DNA of 64,000 nucleotides, taken from positions 1-64,000 of the forward strand of contig NZ_AFOZ01000016.1 of NCBI RefSeq assembly GCF_000217915.1, given 5' to 3'. The DNA comes from Shewanella sp. HN-41. GTDB taxonomy: Bacteria > Pseudomonadota > Gammaproteobacteria > Enterobacterales > Shewanellaceae. The position numbers and the translations under genes were made by a program. The first letter of the stretch is position 1. Each line of letters starts with the position of its first letter. The notes beneath the pieces were generated by a model. The model ran no database searches. It was given only the letters and a program-made list of their open reading frames with translations, and was not told the origin of the DNA. Positions 55,174-64,000 of this stretch are shown here, piece after piece.

Positions 55174-57978
55174 TTAACGGGTGCACTCTTCGAGCAGATA
55201 CGCTAAGTGACGGTAGGAAATACCGCTGTGTTGCGTCAAACCGACCTCACACATGCGATTGGCGTAATAGCCTTCCTTAATGTCCACAGGGATCAGCTTT
55301 TTAATATTACGCAGTGCACTGGCATTGATTTCAGGTTTGTATAAACCTTTTTCACCCGCGTAACCACAGCAGTCAATTCCCGCTGGTTTTAGCACTTGGG
55401 CTGAACAGGCATTGGCAATTGCCTGCATCTTAGGCTCGAGTTTCATCTTGCGAGCACTACAGCCTAAGTGAAGAGCCACATTGACTTTTTTGCTGATATT
55501 GAGTTTATCGAGCAAGTTGTCGTGCATAAATTCAACGAGGTCGATAATTTGAACTTTAGGATTACCCGTTAATGTTCTGTAGGTGCAGCTTAACGCATCG
55601 ACCAATACGGGGAGTTTACCGCCATCGGTCATTTTGCTGACCGCGTCGATTAGTTCCTGACGTTTGGCATCGGCATTTTTAAAGTCACCCTTAGATTCCC
55701 ACATTTGACCGCAGCAGAGATCGCGGGTCTTTTCTGGGGTGATGACGTTATAACCCGCACGCTCAAGCAGGGTGACAACGACTTCGGGTAGGGTACGATT
55801 ATCGGGATCTTTTGGTGTTGGGCCAAAGGTTCTGCCACCACAGGCTGGGAAGTAGACCACAGTCTCTTGGCCTGCTTTTGCAGGGGAAGGTTTTGGCAGT
55901 TTACCGCCCTTAGGGAAATCCGGATTCCAATAGGGCACTTCTTTGGAAATTAAGCGACCGGTTTTCATCAATGCATTGGTAATGCCATCGCCGGTGATCT
56001 TATGGATTACCCCAAGCATGTCAAAACCTGAGCTGATCACTTGGTTTACTGCACCAAAGTGTTTGGCTTGGAAATCCAGCACTTTTTGTTCAGTGGTTGT
56101 GATATAGGGTGTACGCAGTTTACGCACCAATTGGCCCATGCTGTTATCAACTGGGCAGGCAATAGTACAAAGCTGACAGGCGGCGCAGGTATCGATAACA
56201 TCATATTTAGCCGCTGCGCGCATTTCGGCGGCTGCAGCTTTATCGCCAGACTGCTCTAGACGTTCGATTTCACGCAGGGTGGCAATACGCTGACGTGGCG
56301 AGAAGTTAAGGGCTGAGGTCGGACAGGTTTTTTCGCAGAAGCCACATTCGATACATTTATCGACAAAATCATCGACGACAGGGCAGGGCTTGATGTGCTT
56401 AACATGGACATTGCTATCGTCGTTGAGGATAACGCCGGGATTTAAGATACCCTGAGGATCGAATACCTGCTTGATGCTTTTCATCAGAGTATAGGCATCT
56501 TGTCCCCATTCTTTTTCAACGAAGGGGGCAACAGCTCGGCCCGTACCATGTTCGGCCTTCATCGAACCGTCGTACTTATTAATCACCATGTCGGCAATGT
56601 CATCCATAAAGGCATGAAAGCGATCGATATCGGCTTGGGTGGAGAAGGTCGGCGTAATGATAAAGTGGAAGTTACCCGCTAGGGCATGACCATAGATACA
56701 GCCTTCAGGGTAGCCATGCTTATGGAATAGTTCGGTAATATCGTGTGCTGCCGACGCCAGATGCTCAAGTTCAAAGGCCACGTCTTCGATAATGACCGAG
56801 GTGCCCTTTGGTCGCGCGCCACCCACAATGGGGAATAATCCCTTACGCATAGCCCAATACTTGTCACACACCGCAGGGTTAGTGCTAAATTCCATTGGGC
56901 GAATAAAGTCAAAACCCGCAAGTTTTTGGGTGACATCTTGGGTATAAGCTTCGAGGGTTTGCGCATCATCGGCTCGGGATTCAATCAGCAAAATAGCGGA
57001 TAATGCAGGTAATTCCGATAACCAATCTGGCATCCCAGGCTTACCCGTTACCGCTTTAATGGATGGCCAGTCGAGGAGTTCCGCTGCAGCAACGCTCTCA
57101 CCGTTGATCAATGGAATAGCGCGGGCGGCATCTTCCATATTGTGGAAAACAGCCATTGCTGAGGCTTTAAATTTAGCCTCATTGACTGTGTGGTAGGTGA
57201 TTTCGTTAATAAAGGCGAGAGTTCCTTCCATGCCCACCATTAGATGATTAATGATGTCGAAGGGATCGGTAAAGTCGAGTAACGAGTTGATACCATAGCC
57301 AGTGGTATTCTTGATGGAATATTTTTTACGAATACGGTCCGCCAATACAGCATTATGGCGAGTCATGAGTGACAGTTCTTTAATCGCATCAAGAAGTTTG
57401 CCGTGGGTTTTGGCAAATTCTGCCTTCGATTTTTCACAGCCAGTATCAAGCTCTGTTCCATCGACAAAAAGCAGTTTTGCTGAGGCAATCGTTTGGTAGC
57501 TGTTTTGGGCTGTGCCGCAGCACATGCCTGAAGCATTATTGGCGACAATACCGCCAATTTTAGCCGAGGCTATGGTCGCAGGATCGGGACCTATTTTACG
57601 GTTAAGTGGCGCTAATACGGCATTGGCATCGGAACCAATAACTGCTGCACCTAAGGTGATTTGTTTGGCGTCGCTACTGACTTCAATTTTTCTAAAACCA
57701 TCATGGCCAAGTATGAGGAGTATGCCCTCACCGATAGCTTGGCCCGATAAACTGGTGCCTGCCGCCCTAAAGGTCACGGGCGCATTATGCTTTCGTGCTA
57801 CCGCTAAGGTCTGCTTAACTTGCTCTAGGGTTTCGGCATGTACTACGACTTCTGGGACGATTCTGAAGTAACTCGCATCGGTGGACCAAGCAAAACGACG
57901 GACGGGATCATCCGTTACAGGGTGGTCGCCTAATTGCACTCTTAGATCATCGATGACCAATTTATAGTTAATCGACAT
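55174..57978 (-). CDS. dld-II: D-lactate dehydrogenase, FAD and iron-sulfur type (Dld-II)
   Basis: This 934-residue respiratory enzyme oxidises D-lactate to pyruvate. The N-terminal FAD-binding (GlcD-type) part has VTFRAAGTSLSGQAIGEG and VANNASGMCCG. A C-terminal FAD-oxidase part follows (HGHALAGNFHF-like, MKAEHGTGRAVAPFVEKEWG). Two 4Fe-4S motifs come next (CIECGFCEKTCPTSAL near residue 540; CAACQLCTIACPVDN near 597), then two CCG motifs (LCCGQMWES near 750; GIDCCGYAGEKG near 865). This architecture matches the Dld-II described in S. oneidensis and differs from E. coli Dld. It lies downstream of the lactate permease gene. Confidence 0.94.
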   Translation of the reverse strand: MSINYKLVIDDLRVQLGDHPVTDDPVRRFAWSTDASYFRIVPEVVVHAETLEQVKQTLAVARKHNAPVTFRAAGTSLSGQAIGEGILLILGHDGFRKIEVSSDAKQITLGAAVIGSDANAVLAPLNRKIGPDPATIASAKIGGIVANNASGMCCGTAQNSYQTIASAKLLFVDGTELDTGCEKSKAEFAKTHGKLLDAIKELSLMTRHNAVLADRIRKKYSIKNTTGYGINSLLDFTDPFDIINHLMVGMEGTLAFINEITYHTVNEAKFKASAMAVFHNMEDAARAIPLINGESVAAAELLDWPSIKAVTGKPGMPDWLSELPALSAILLIESRADDAQTLEAYTQDVTQKLAGFDFIRPMEFSTNPAVCDKYWAMRKGLFPIVGGARPKGTSVIIEDVAFELEHLASAAHDITELFHKHGYPEGCIYGHALAGNFHFIITPTFSTQADIDRFHAFMDDIADMVINKYDGSMKAEHGTGRAVAPFVEKEWGQDAYTLMKSIKQVFDPQGILNPGVILNDDSNVHVKHIKPCPVVDDFVDKCIECGFCEKTCPTSALNFSPRQRIATLREIERLEQSGDKAAAAEMRAAAKYDVIDTCAACQLCTIACPVDNSMGQLVRKLRTPYITTTEQKVLDFQAKHFGAVNQVISSGFDMLGVIHKITGDGITNALMKTGRLISKEVPYWNPDFPKGGKLPKPSPAKAGQETVVYFPACGGRTFGPTPKDPDNRTLPEVVVTLLERAGYNVITPEKTRDLCCGQMWESKGDFKNADAKRQELIDAVSKMTDGGKLPVLVDALSCTYRTLTGNPKVQIIDLVEFMHDNLLDKLNISKKVNVALHLGCSARKMKLEPKMQAIANACSAQVLKPAGIDCCGYAGEKGLYKPEINASALRNIKKLIPVDIKEGYYANRMCEVGLTQHSGISYRHLAYLLEECTR

Positions 57979-58054
57979 TGCACTACTCTCTTTGTAAACG
58001 GACTGAAGTCGAAGTCACCGATAGCGACTTCGACTATTAAATTAAATCAATGGA

Positions 58055-59698
58055 TTAGAACCCACCCCATAGGGTTGCAATGGTACCTGCCAGTAGGGCA
58101 TAAGCGATGGCAACTGGCATAGTCTTACGGATAATTTCTGATTCTCTACCCGCCATACCTACCACAGTTGCAGCGGCGACCACGTTCATTACGCACATCA
58201 TGTTACCGGCGTTTGCGCCAATCCCTTGTAGTGCCAATACCAGAGTGTGGTTCATGCCGATATTGTCGGCCACGCTGTACTGTAGGCTAGAGAACATCAT
58301 GTTAGAGAAGGTCGCTGAGCCCGATAGGAAAGCACCAAAGATACCAACGATAGGCGCCATCCATGCCCATACAGCACCCATTGACTGGCCCAACATGTCG
58401 GCCAATGCAACTGGCATAGAGGCTAGGCCTGAACCGTTAGCACCCGAATTTAGGAAGATTTTCACCATAGGTACCGAAGCGCCCAGTGAAATAATCGTAG
58501 GTAACATTGATTTACATGAAATGCTTATTGATTGCTTAATCGCAGGACTTTTCATTTTGAACAGGAAGAAACCTATAATACACACGGCGACGAAGAACGC
58601 TCCCGGTGCATATAAAGTGGCAAAGCTAGCCTTAAGTTCGGTGCCCATTAAACCTGTCCAGCTGATATTGAAGCTAGATAACCAGGCTTTTAACGGCGCC
58701 ACAGTGCGTGATAGCACCAGCAGGGCAGCCATAATGAAATACGGTGTCCAAGCGGCAATTTGTGAGAATTTGGCCGTGGCTTCAACCTTCACACCCTCTT
58801 GATTATCATTTTCGGCAAAATCATTCCAAGGGGTTTTAGGGAGTAAATACCCTTTGCGAGCAACAGGGATAACCAGCGCCATACCGATTAAAGCACCGAT
58901 AACCGAGGGGAATTCTGGGCCTGCAAGGTAGTTGATGATCCATGCGGGAACGGTAAAGGCAAGACCTGCAAAAATCGCAAATTTCCAAATCGCTAACCCT
59001 TCCTTGAAGGATTTATTGCGACCAAAGAATCCCGTCAGCATAGTTACCATCACCAGCGGGATTAATGAACCCGTGATTAAGTCGATAGTGATCATATGCA
59101 TGACGATATATTGAGCGTAACCAGCATAGTTACCACCGTGTGCAGCAAATTGCTCCGCCGCCATGCTTACGCCACCTTGGATCAGACCCTGTTCCATCCC
59201 AAAGAGCACGGGTAAACCGATAGCACCGAAGGACACACACGCTGAGTCGGCAATCAAAGCCACGACAGCTGCGGCAACGGGTGGAACCCCAAGTAATACA
59301 AGTAGTGGTGCACCAATTGCTGCGGGAGTACCAAAACCAGCACTACCTTCGATAAAGGCACCGAATAACCAACAGATGATGATCACTTGCACCCGGGCAT
59401 CGGCGCTGATGTTAGTAAAGCCTGCGCGGATCGTGTCCATGGCACCCGAGTATTTCAGGGTATTGAGTAGGAATACGGCACCAAAAATGATGGTTAATGG
59501 TGTGATAGCTGAGAGCAGTCCTTCGAGGACCGATGCAGCCAGCAATGTGGTATCCATTTGCCATATAAACACGGCGGCGAGCGCTGTGATTACCATGGAG
59601 ATGGGCATAGCCTTAGATGCGGGCATTCTGAGTAACACTAAAAATAGCATTACGCTGAGCACTGGCGTCAAGCTGGCGAGGAGTTGAAGTATTGTCAT
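58055..59698 (-). CDS. lctP: lactate permease (LctP/LldP family)
   Basis: This 547-residue inner-membrane transporter with about 13 helices imports lactate with protons. Family blocks include FGAFIEGSAGFGTPAAIGAPLL, ADSACVSFGAIGLPVLFG, FGAFLSGSATFSNMMFSSLQ and the C-terminal QGIGANAGNMMCVMNVVAA. GAGG precedes the ATG. It is the first gene of the unit with the D-lactate dehydrogenase gene (76 nt gap) and has a long upstream region with several CRP-like sites. Confidence 0.94.
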   Translation of the reverse strand: MTILQLLASLTPVLSVMLFLVLLRMPASKAMPISMVITALAAVFIWQMDTTLLAASVLEGLLSAITPLTIIFGAVFLLNTLKYSGAMDTIRAGFTNISADARVQVIIICWLFGAFIEGSAGFGTPAAIGAPLLVLLGVPPVAAAVVALIADSACVSFGAIGLPVLFGMEQGLIQGGVSMAAEQFAAHGGNYAGYAQYIVMHMITIDLITGSLIPLVMVTMLTGFFGRNKSFKEGLAIWKFAIFAGLAFTVPAWIINYLAGPEFPSVIGALIGMALVIPVARKGYLLPKTPWNDFAENDNQEGVKVEATAKFSQIAAWTPYFIMAALLVLSRTVAPLKAWLSSFNISWTGLMGTELKASFATLYAPGAFFVAVCIIGFFLFKMKSPAIKQSISISCKSMLPTIISLGASVPMVKIFLNSGANGSGLASMPVALADMLGQSMGAVWAWMAPIVGIFGAFLSGSATFSNMMFSSLQYSVADNIGMNHTLVLALQGIGANAGNMMCVMNVVAAATVVGMAGRESEIIRKTMPVAIAYALLAGTIATLWGGF

Positions 59699-59862
59699 GC
59701 TAGCCTCTTCATAAAGTGGTCTGTCTTTTTATTAAAATATTAGGATTGTGCATCTGCCTTCATGTCGACTTCCCAGACCTCATATCAGCAGTTTTCTCTG
59801 AAAATATTAATGGTCACGACATTCTGTGGTGTGTACTAGACGCTATTTGGTGCTCGACTAAT

Positions 59863-59876
59863 ATGATCTAGATCAT
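59863..59876. promoter_or_regulatory. CRP-like palindrome 1 (weak)
   Basis: ATGATCTAGATCAT is a perfect 14-bp palindrome matching the CRP/FNR spacing, but with A in place of G in the first half-site. Confidence 0.4.
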
Positions 59877-59943
59877 TTTGGCTGCTATATGAAATGCTAA
59901 TTTACAGTGCTGCGGGGTGCTTCTCTCATGGGAATTTTCTATC

Positions 59944-59959
59944 TGTGATCGAGATCACT
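59944..59959. promoter_or_regulatory. CRP-like palindrome 2 (strong)
   Basis: TGTGATCGAGATCACT matches the CRP consensus TGTGA-N6-TCACA except for the last base. It lies about 250 bp upstream of lctP. Confidence 0.65.
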
Positions 59960-60124
59960 TGATGTAGCTATGGCATATCAATTTCGCTTATATATGTTTC
60001 AATAAATCGATATTAAAGTTATTAAAAGTGAACTTTTAGGTGGGATGGGTCCTCAGAAATGCAATTAACTGATCCATTTATTTCATTAATGGGCTCTTGT
60101 TGGATTTTTAACACATTTTTAAGG

Positions 60125-60140
60125 TGTGATTAAGGTCGCA
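60125..60140. promoter_or_regulatory. CRP-like palindrome 3
   Basis: TGTGATTAAGGTCGCA has a perfect left half-site and one mismatch in the right half-site (TCGCA). Confidence 0.5.
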
Positions 60141-60232
60141 TAAGTTAACAGTGGTAATAAATCATAATATTAGCGAATTAATTATTTGATTGATATTTAA
60201 GGGTTATTTTTTGATTTTAGTGACTTTTTAAG

Positions 60233-60248
60233 GGTGATGTAGATCACA
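60233..60248. promoter_or_regulatory. CRP-like palindrome 4 (strong)
   Basis: GGTGATGTAGATCACA has a perfect right half-site and one mismatch on the left. Confidence 0.6.
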
Positions 60249-60271
60249 TATTTAGAGGGCGCTAAATCGGA

Positions 60272-60287
60272 TGTGACTAAGGTCACT
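60272..60287. promoter_or_regulatory. CRP-like palindrome 5
   Basis: TGTGACTAAGGTCACT has a perfect left half-site and only the last base off on the right. It lies 24 bp from palindrome 4. Confidence 0.6.
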
Positions 60288-60401
60288 TAATGAAATTAAG
60301 TTAATTGTGTAATTTAATTTCTGATAATTAAGTGGTTTACATAAAAAAGGGTAAAAAAAGCGCTCGCGATTTTATCAAAGCATGAGTCGATGGGACTGGT
60401 A

Positions 60402-61280
60402 TTAGAACAGTTTGCTGCCCCAACCTAATTTGGTGCGTAAAACATGGAAATAATTATGCCCCTTAGGGTGGATAAGCCGTAGTTGTTCCGAGCTACGACG
60501 TACGATAATTTCATCGCCAGGTAACACGGATAAATGCACATGGCCGTCACAACTGACTTCGAGGTTTTCTCCATTTTCCGGCGATACGACCATCTTAATG
60601 GTGCTGCAGGCATCGACCACGATAGGGCGGCAGGACAAAGTGTGCGGAAACATAGGAACTAAGATAAGCGCTTGTAAATTCGGGGTTAGAATTGCCCCGC
60701 CGGCGGAGAGGGCATAGGCTGTCGATCCCGTTGGCGTCGACACTATCATGCCATCTGCACGCTGACTATACATAAATTGGTCGTCAATATAGACTTCAAA
60801 TTCAATCATATGGGCAATTTTACCCGGATGGAGTACAGCTTCATTGACCGCAGTATTGCTCGCCTTGAGCATGCCGTGGCGATAAACCTCGGCTTCGAGT
60901 AAGAACCTGTGCTCGGTTTCAAATTCACCATCAAGCACTTTAGCGAGCGCCTCTTCGAAGGCATCGGGTGGTAAATCTGTTAGAAAGCCTAAATTGCCGC
61001 GGTTCACGCCGATCACACCCACATCGAAACGGGCCAATACCCGGGCGGCGCCAAGCATGTTACCGTCACCACCGACCACTATGGCTAAATCACAGCGCGC
61101 ACCAATCTCTAGCAAATCCACCGCTTCAATATTGGCGCCTAATTCGGTGGCAACTCGCTCTTCGGCTAACACTTCATATCCTTGCATCGTCAGCCAATGG
61201 TGCAGACGTTTTAAGGTTTGGTTAGTCCCTTGATGGTGCGGTTTGCCGATAAGGCCAATGGTATGGAACTTTGTGGTCAT
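60402..61280 (-). CDS. nadK: NAD kinase
   Basis: NAD kinase phosphorylates NAD to NADP. The start [18 protein letters not shown] gives 292 residues, the same as E. coli NadK; an in-frame start at 61331 adds 17 unlikely residues. The catalytic [13 protein letters not shown] (near residue 70), [31 protein letters not shown] and [20 protein letters not shown] motifs are all present. It is divergent from grpE, and the short gap holds the heat-shock promoter of grpE. Confidence 0.96.
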   Translation of the reverse strand: MTTKFHTIGLIGKPHHQGTNQTLKRLHHWLTMQGYEVLAEERVATELGANIEAVDLLEIGARCDLAIVVGGDGNMLGAARVLARFDVGVIGVNRGNLGFLTDLPPDAFEEALAKVLDGEFETEHRFLLEAEVYRHGMLKASNTAVNEAVLHPGKIAHMIEFEVYIDDQFMYSQRADGMIVSTPTGSTAYALSAGGAILTPNLQALILVPMFPHTLSCRPIVVDACSTIKMVVSPENGENLEVSCDGHVHLSVLPGDEIIVRRSSEQLRLIHPKGHNYFHVLRTKLGWGSKLF

Positions 61281-61305
61281 ATTTATGCTAGATCTGGCCT
61301 TAGGC

Positions 61306-61334
61306 CTTGAAACGTCAAAATTGATCCCCATAAT
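61306..61334 (+). promoter_or_regulatory. sigma-32 heat-shock promoter of grpE
   Basis: CTTGAAA (61306-61312), a 13-nt spacer and CCCCATAAT (61326-61334) match the sigma-32 consensus almost perfectly. It lies 45 nt before the grpE start codon. Confidence 0.85.
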
Positions 61335-61379
61335 ATGCCCAGAGTATTTAGAAACAAAGCATTTTTAGCTGGAGTGAAA

Positions 61380-62000
61380 ATGAGCAACGAGTCGATTAAA
61401 GCAGAACAGGATCTGATCCAAGAGGGTGTAGAGTCTGAAGTCTCTACCGAAGAAGCGAGTCTGATTGACGAGCTTACCCAAGCCAATTTCCGTATTGAAG
61501 AGCTGGAACAGTTACTCGCTGACGCTTTGGCGAAAGTTGATGAGCAGAAGGATTCAGTGATACGCGCCGCAGCCGAGGTGGATAACATTCGTCGTCGTGC
61601 CGCTATGGATGTGGAAAAAGCCAATAAGTTTGCACTGGAAAAATTCGCCAATGAATTGCTGCCCGTGTTGGATAACATGGAACGTGCTCTACAGGGCACA
61701 AATCCTCAGGATGAAGCGACTAAAGCCATCTATGAGGGAGTTGAGTTAACCCAAAAAGGATTCTTAACTGCCGTGGCTAAATTTGGGATTAAACCTATTG
61801 ATCCTCAGGGTCAGGCGTTCAATCCTGATCAACATCAAGCGATTGGCATGCAGCCAAGTGCCGAATTCCCGGCTAATACCGTGATGTTAGTGATGCAAAA
61901 GGGTTATGAGCTGAATAGCCGCTTGTTACGCCCAGCCATGGTAATGGTGTCACAGGGTGGCCCAAGCCAAGAAAGCGCGACTATTGATATTGAGGCCTAG
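61380..62000 (+). CDS. grpE: nucleotide exchange factor GrpE
   Basis: GrpE is the nucleotide exchange factor of the DnaK chaperone. The 206 residues comprise an acidic N-terminus, a long helix ([58 protein letters not shown] region), and the beta domain with [49 protein letters not shown] 6 nt before the ATG at 61380 decides the start against an upstream frame. It is driven by a heat-shock promoter and followed by a terminator. Confidence 0.96.
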   Translation: MSNESIKAEQDLIQEGVESEVSTEEASLIDELTQANFRIEELEQLLADALAKVDEQKDSVIRAAAEVDNIRRRAAMDVEKANKFALEKFANELLPVLDNMERALQGTNPQDEATKAIYEGVELTQKGFLTAVAKFGIKPIDPQGQAFNPDQHQAIGMQPSAEFPANTVMLVMQKGYELNSRLLRPAMVMVSQGGPSQESATIDIEA

Positions 62001-62041
62001 GCGATATTGCAAGCCTAGGTTTTGCTAACGTAGATGGTATT

Positions 62042-62070
62042 AAAAAGGACTGCATTTGCAGTCCTTTTTT
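62042..62070. terminator. bidirectional terminator between grpE and dxs
   Basis: AAAAAGGACTGCA and TGCAGTCCTTTTTT form a strong stem with A and T runs on both sides. It serves both convergent genes. Confidence 0.85.
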
Positions 62071-62118
62071 ATGCATTAAATCCCACCACAGTGTAGGGAT
62101 GGGATTAAAATGATCAGA

Positions 62119-63987
62119 TTATTCCGCTAGATAACCATTGATTTGCGCTAAAATGCCTTCGGCATCGAGCTGTAAATCATGGGTGACTTCTTCCGGTGAG
62201 CCGTGTTTAATAAATTCATCGGGTAGACCGATTTGCAGCACGGCTTTCGGCAGCTTCAGTTTTTGTAATAACTCTATCACCCCGGAACCCGCTCCGCCCA
62301 TAATGGCATTTTCTTCCACTGTGACCAGCACATCGTGGGTCTGGGCCATCTCTTTTACTAGCTCAACATCGAGAGGCTTAACGAAACGCATATCGACCAC
62401 AGTGGCATCTAAATCCTCGGCCGCCATTAATGTCGCGGCTAAGGTGGTACCAAAGTTCAGAATGGCAATGCGTTTACCGATTCGCTTAATTATTCCTTTA
62501 CCAATAGGCAGTGCCGTCATCGTCTCGACCTGTGTGGCACCTGTCGCGCTGCCCCTAGGATAGCGAACCGCACTGGGGCCCGCATCGTAGCAATAACCTG
62601 TGTACAGCATTTGGCGACATTCATTTTCATCCGACGGCGCCATAATCACCATATTCGGGATACAGCGCATAAAGCTTAAATCAAATGCCCCTTGGTGAGT
62701 TGGACCATCTGCGCCGACAATACCACCGCGATCTATTGCAAATAAAACGGGTAATCGTTGCAAGGCAACATCGTGGATCAGTTGATCATAGGCCCGTTGC
62801 AGGAAGGTTGAATAAATTGCCACTACGGGTTTATAACCTTCACAGGCAAAACCTGCACCGAGTGTCACGGCATGTTGCTCGGCAATAGCCGCATCGAAAT
62901 ACTGTTTCGGGAATCGCTGGGAAAACTCCACCATTCCCGAACCTTCACGCATCGCAGGGGTAATGCCGAGCACTTTTTCATCTTGTTCGGCAATATCGCA
63001 CAACCATTTACCAAATATCTGAGAAAAGGTTGGTAACCCTGGCTTAGTGACGGGCTTTTTAAATTGTGAAGGATCAAACTTAGGCACGGCGTGCCAGCCG
63101 ATGGGGTCCTTCTCAGCAGGCTCATAGCCACGACCTTTTTTGGTCATGATATGCAGAACCTGTGGGCCCTTTAGATTACGCATATTGCGTAGGGTTTCCA
63201 CTAAGGCATCGACATCGTGGCCATCTATCGGACCTATATAGTTGAAGCCCAATTCTTCGAAGAGAGTGCCTGGTACCACCATACCTTTGAGGTGTTCTTC
63301 GGTACGTTTGGCCATTTCTTTGATAACGGGCATACCCTTGAGCACTTTTTTGCCGCCTTCGCGCAGCGTGGTATACAAGCGACCCGACATCAGCTGGGCT
63401 AAATGGTTGTTTAAGGCGCCGACATTTTCAGAAATGGACATTTCATTGTCATTCAGTACTACCAGCATATCGTTGTGCAGGTCGCCCGCGTGGTTCATGG
63501 CCTCAAATACCATGCCGCCTGTCATAGCACCATCGCCGATCACGGCAACCACTTTACGCCCCGCTTGTTCTTTCTCTGCGGCAACGGCCATCGCCAGTGC
63601 GGCACTGATTGACGTCCCTGAATGCCCCACACTGAAGGTGTCGTATTCACTTTCTTCCCGCCAAGGGAAAGGGTGCAAGCCATTCTTCTGCCTGATGGTA
63701 TGCATTTTATCCCGACGCCCCGTTAAAATTTTATGGGGATAGGCTTGGTGGCCTACATCCCAAATTAAACGATCGAATGGGGTGTTGTAGACATAATGCA
63801 AGGCAACGGTCAATTCGACCGTACCTAGGCCAGAGGCAAAATGCCCACTGGACATGCCAACAGACTTAAGAAGGAACTCCCGTAATTCATCGGCTACCTG
63901 TGGTAATAGGGCCTGAGGAAGTTGGCGGAGTTCATTGGGAGTATTGGCCTGCGCCAATACGGGAAACTGAGAAATGTCCAAACTCAT
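62119..63987 (-). CDS. dxs: 1-deoxy-D-xylulose-5-phosphate synthase
   Basis: Dxs condenses pyruvate and glyceraldehyde-3-phosphate, the entry step of the MEP isoprenoid pathway. The 622-residue thiamine-diphosphate enzyme has [16 protein letters not shown], the cofactor motif [18 protein letters not shown] (near residue 152), [15 protein letters not shown] and the catalytic [13 protein letters not shown] (near residue 370). The gene is complete. Only 13 bases upstream are in the window, consistent with tight coupling to an upstream gene such as ispA, which cannot be confirmed. Confidence 0.96.
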   Translation of the reverse strand: MSLDISQFPVLAQANTPNELRQLPQALLPQVADELREFLLKSVGMSSGHFASGLGTVELTVALHYVYNTPFDRLIWDVGHQAYPHKILTGRRDKMHTIRQKNGLHPFPWREESEYDTFSVGHSGTSISAALAMAVAAEKEQAGRKVVAVIGDGAMTGGMVFEAMNHAGDLHNDMLVVLNDNEMSISENVGALNNHLAQLMSGRLYTTLREGGKKVLKGMPVIKEMAKRTEEHLKGMVVPGTLFEELGFNYIGPIDGHDVDALVETLRNMRNLKGPQVLHIMTKKGRGYEPAEKDPIGWHAVPKFDPSQFKKPVTKPGLPTFSQIFGKWLCDIAEQDEKVLGITPAMREGSGMVEFSQRFPKQYFDAAIAEQHAVTLGAGFACEGYKPVVAIYSTFLQRAYDQLIHDVALQRLPVLFAIDRGGIVGADGPTHQGAFDLSFMRCIPNMVIMAPSDENECRQMLYTGYCYDAGPSAVRYPRGSATGATQVETMTALPIGKGIIKRIGKRIAILNFGTTLAATLMAAEDLDATVVDMRFVKPLDVELVKEMAQTHDVLVTVEENAIMGGAGSGVIELLQKLKLPKAVLQIGLPDEFIKHGSPEEVTHDLQLDAEGILAQINGYLAE

Positions 63988-64000
63988 AGCGAGATACTTC

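Larger units (their letters stand above)
59699..60401. other. regulatory region upstream of lctP
   Basis: About 700 bp without a gene, unusually rich in CRP-type palindromes (entries below). The remainder is AT-rich. nadK ends at the far side on the same strand. Confidence 0.6.

Noticed and set aside
58107..58802. Long open frame of 231 codons antisense to lctP
   Set aside because: lctP is a clear, complete gene. The antisense frame is low-complexity (Ala, Pro, Ile, Thr) and reflects the codon bias of membrane protein sequence.
1..64000. CRISPR array
   Set aside because: No regularly spaced short repeats were seen. The only notable repeats are the 113-bp pair, the tandem IS-end motif and terminator hairpins.
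1..64000. tRNA or rRNA genes
   Set aside because: Apart from the tRNA-like part of tmRNA no cloverleaf with a GGTTCRAATCC-type T-loop was found by eye. A tRNAscan run would be decisive.

Overview
The window looks like a chromosome segment of a Shewanella species close to S. oneidensis. The gene order ssrA-smpB-ratAB-bamE, a split borosin pair (sonM/sonA), aceBA, a malQ-glgB-glgX-glgP-glgC-glgA cluster, the lldP/Dld-II/LutABC lactate locus, nadK, grpE and dxs is the order I know from that group, and the protein sequences agree. Most of the window is ordinary core genome. Two accessory stretches interrupt it, and there are several broken genes.

Layout. Positions 1-2050 are accessory DNA beyond the 3' end of the tmRNA gene, a classical integration hotspot. 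They hold the start of an IS110-type transposase, an FRG-domain protein, and a TerB-like/BRCT protein. Positions 2054-4590 hold tmRNA, smpB, ratA, ratB/rnfH and bamE. Positions 5014-7852 hold the most interesting system: a borosin-type peptide backbone N-methyltransferase, its separate 71-residue precursor peptide, and a directly abutting TPR/GGDEF membrane protein. Positions 8075-14366 carry a Kef-type antiporter, a decayed TonB receptor, and the glyoxylate shunt genes aceB and aceA. Positions 14760-20501 carry a thioesterase, a small repeat lipoprotein, NDH-2, small unknown genes, an iron-type alcohol dehydrogenase and a lipoprotein cyclophilin.

Positions 21029-33467 form the glycogen/maltodextrin cluster. 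malQ, glgB, glgC and glgA are intact. glgX and glgP each carry a single-base frameshift as given. A membrane GGDEF-EAL gene follows, also with a one-base frameshift. Next come a DEAD-box helicase, a CobW-type GTPase, a periplasmic solute-binding protein, a DUF3087-like protein, a POT transporter, a MATE transporter and a large unknown exported protein.

Positions about 46231-52142 are the second accessory block. I read its core (46896-50340) as an integron cassette array without a visible integrase: four attC-like sites, a TIR-domain cassette, small unknown cassettes, a Y1 (RAYT-like) transposase, a solo IS end, and a 113-bp direct repeat. A BCS1-like AAA ATPase follows. Positions 52143-59698 encode L- and D-lactate oxidation and lactate uptake on the minus strand. 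Five CRP-like palindromes lie upstream of the permease. The window ends with nadK, divergent grpE behind a strong sigma-32 promoter match, and dxs.

Functional reading: lactate uptake and oxidation, the glyoxylate shunt, NDH-2 and glycogen storage make up a central carbon unit typical of Shewanella. The borosin pair adds a ribosomal peptide natural product. The FRG/BRCT genes, the TIR cassette and the AAA ATPase sit in mobile surroundings where defence genes are often found, but a defence role is inference. All calls come from reading the sequence and from memory of the families; no database search was made.
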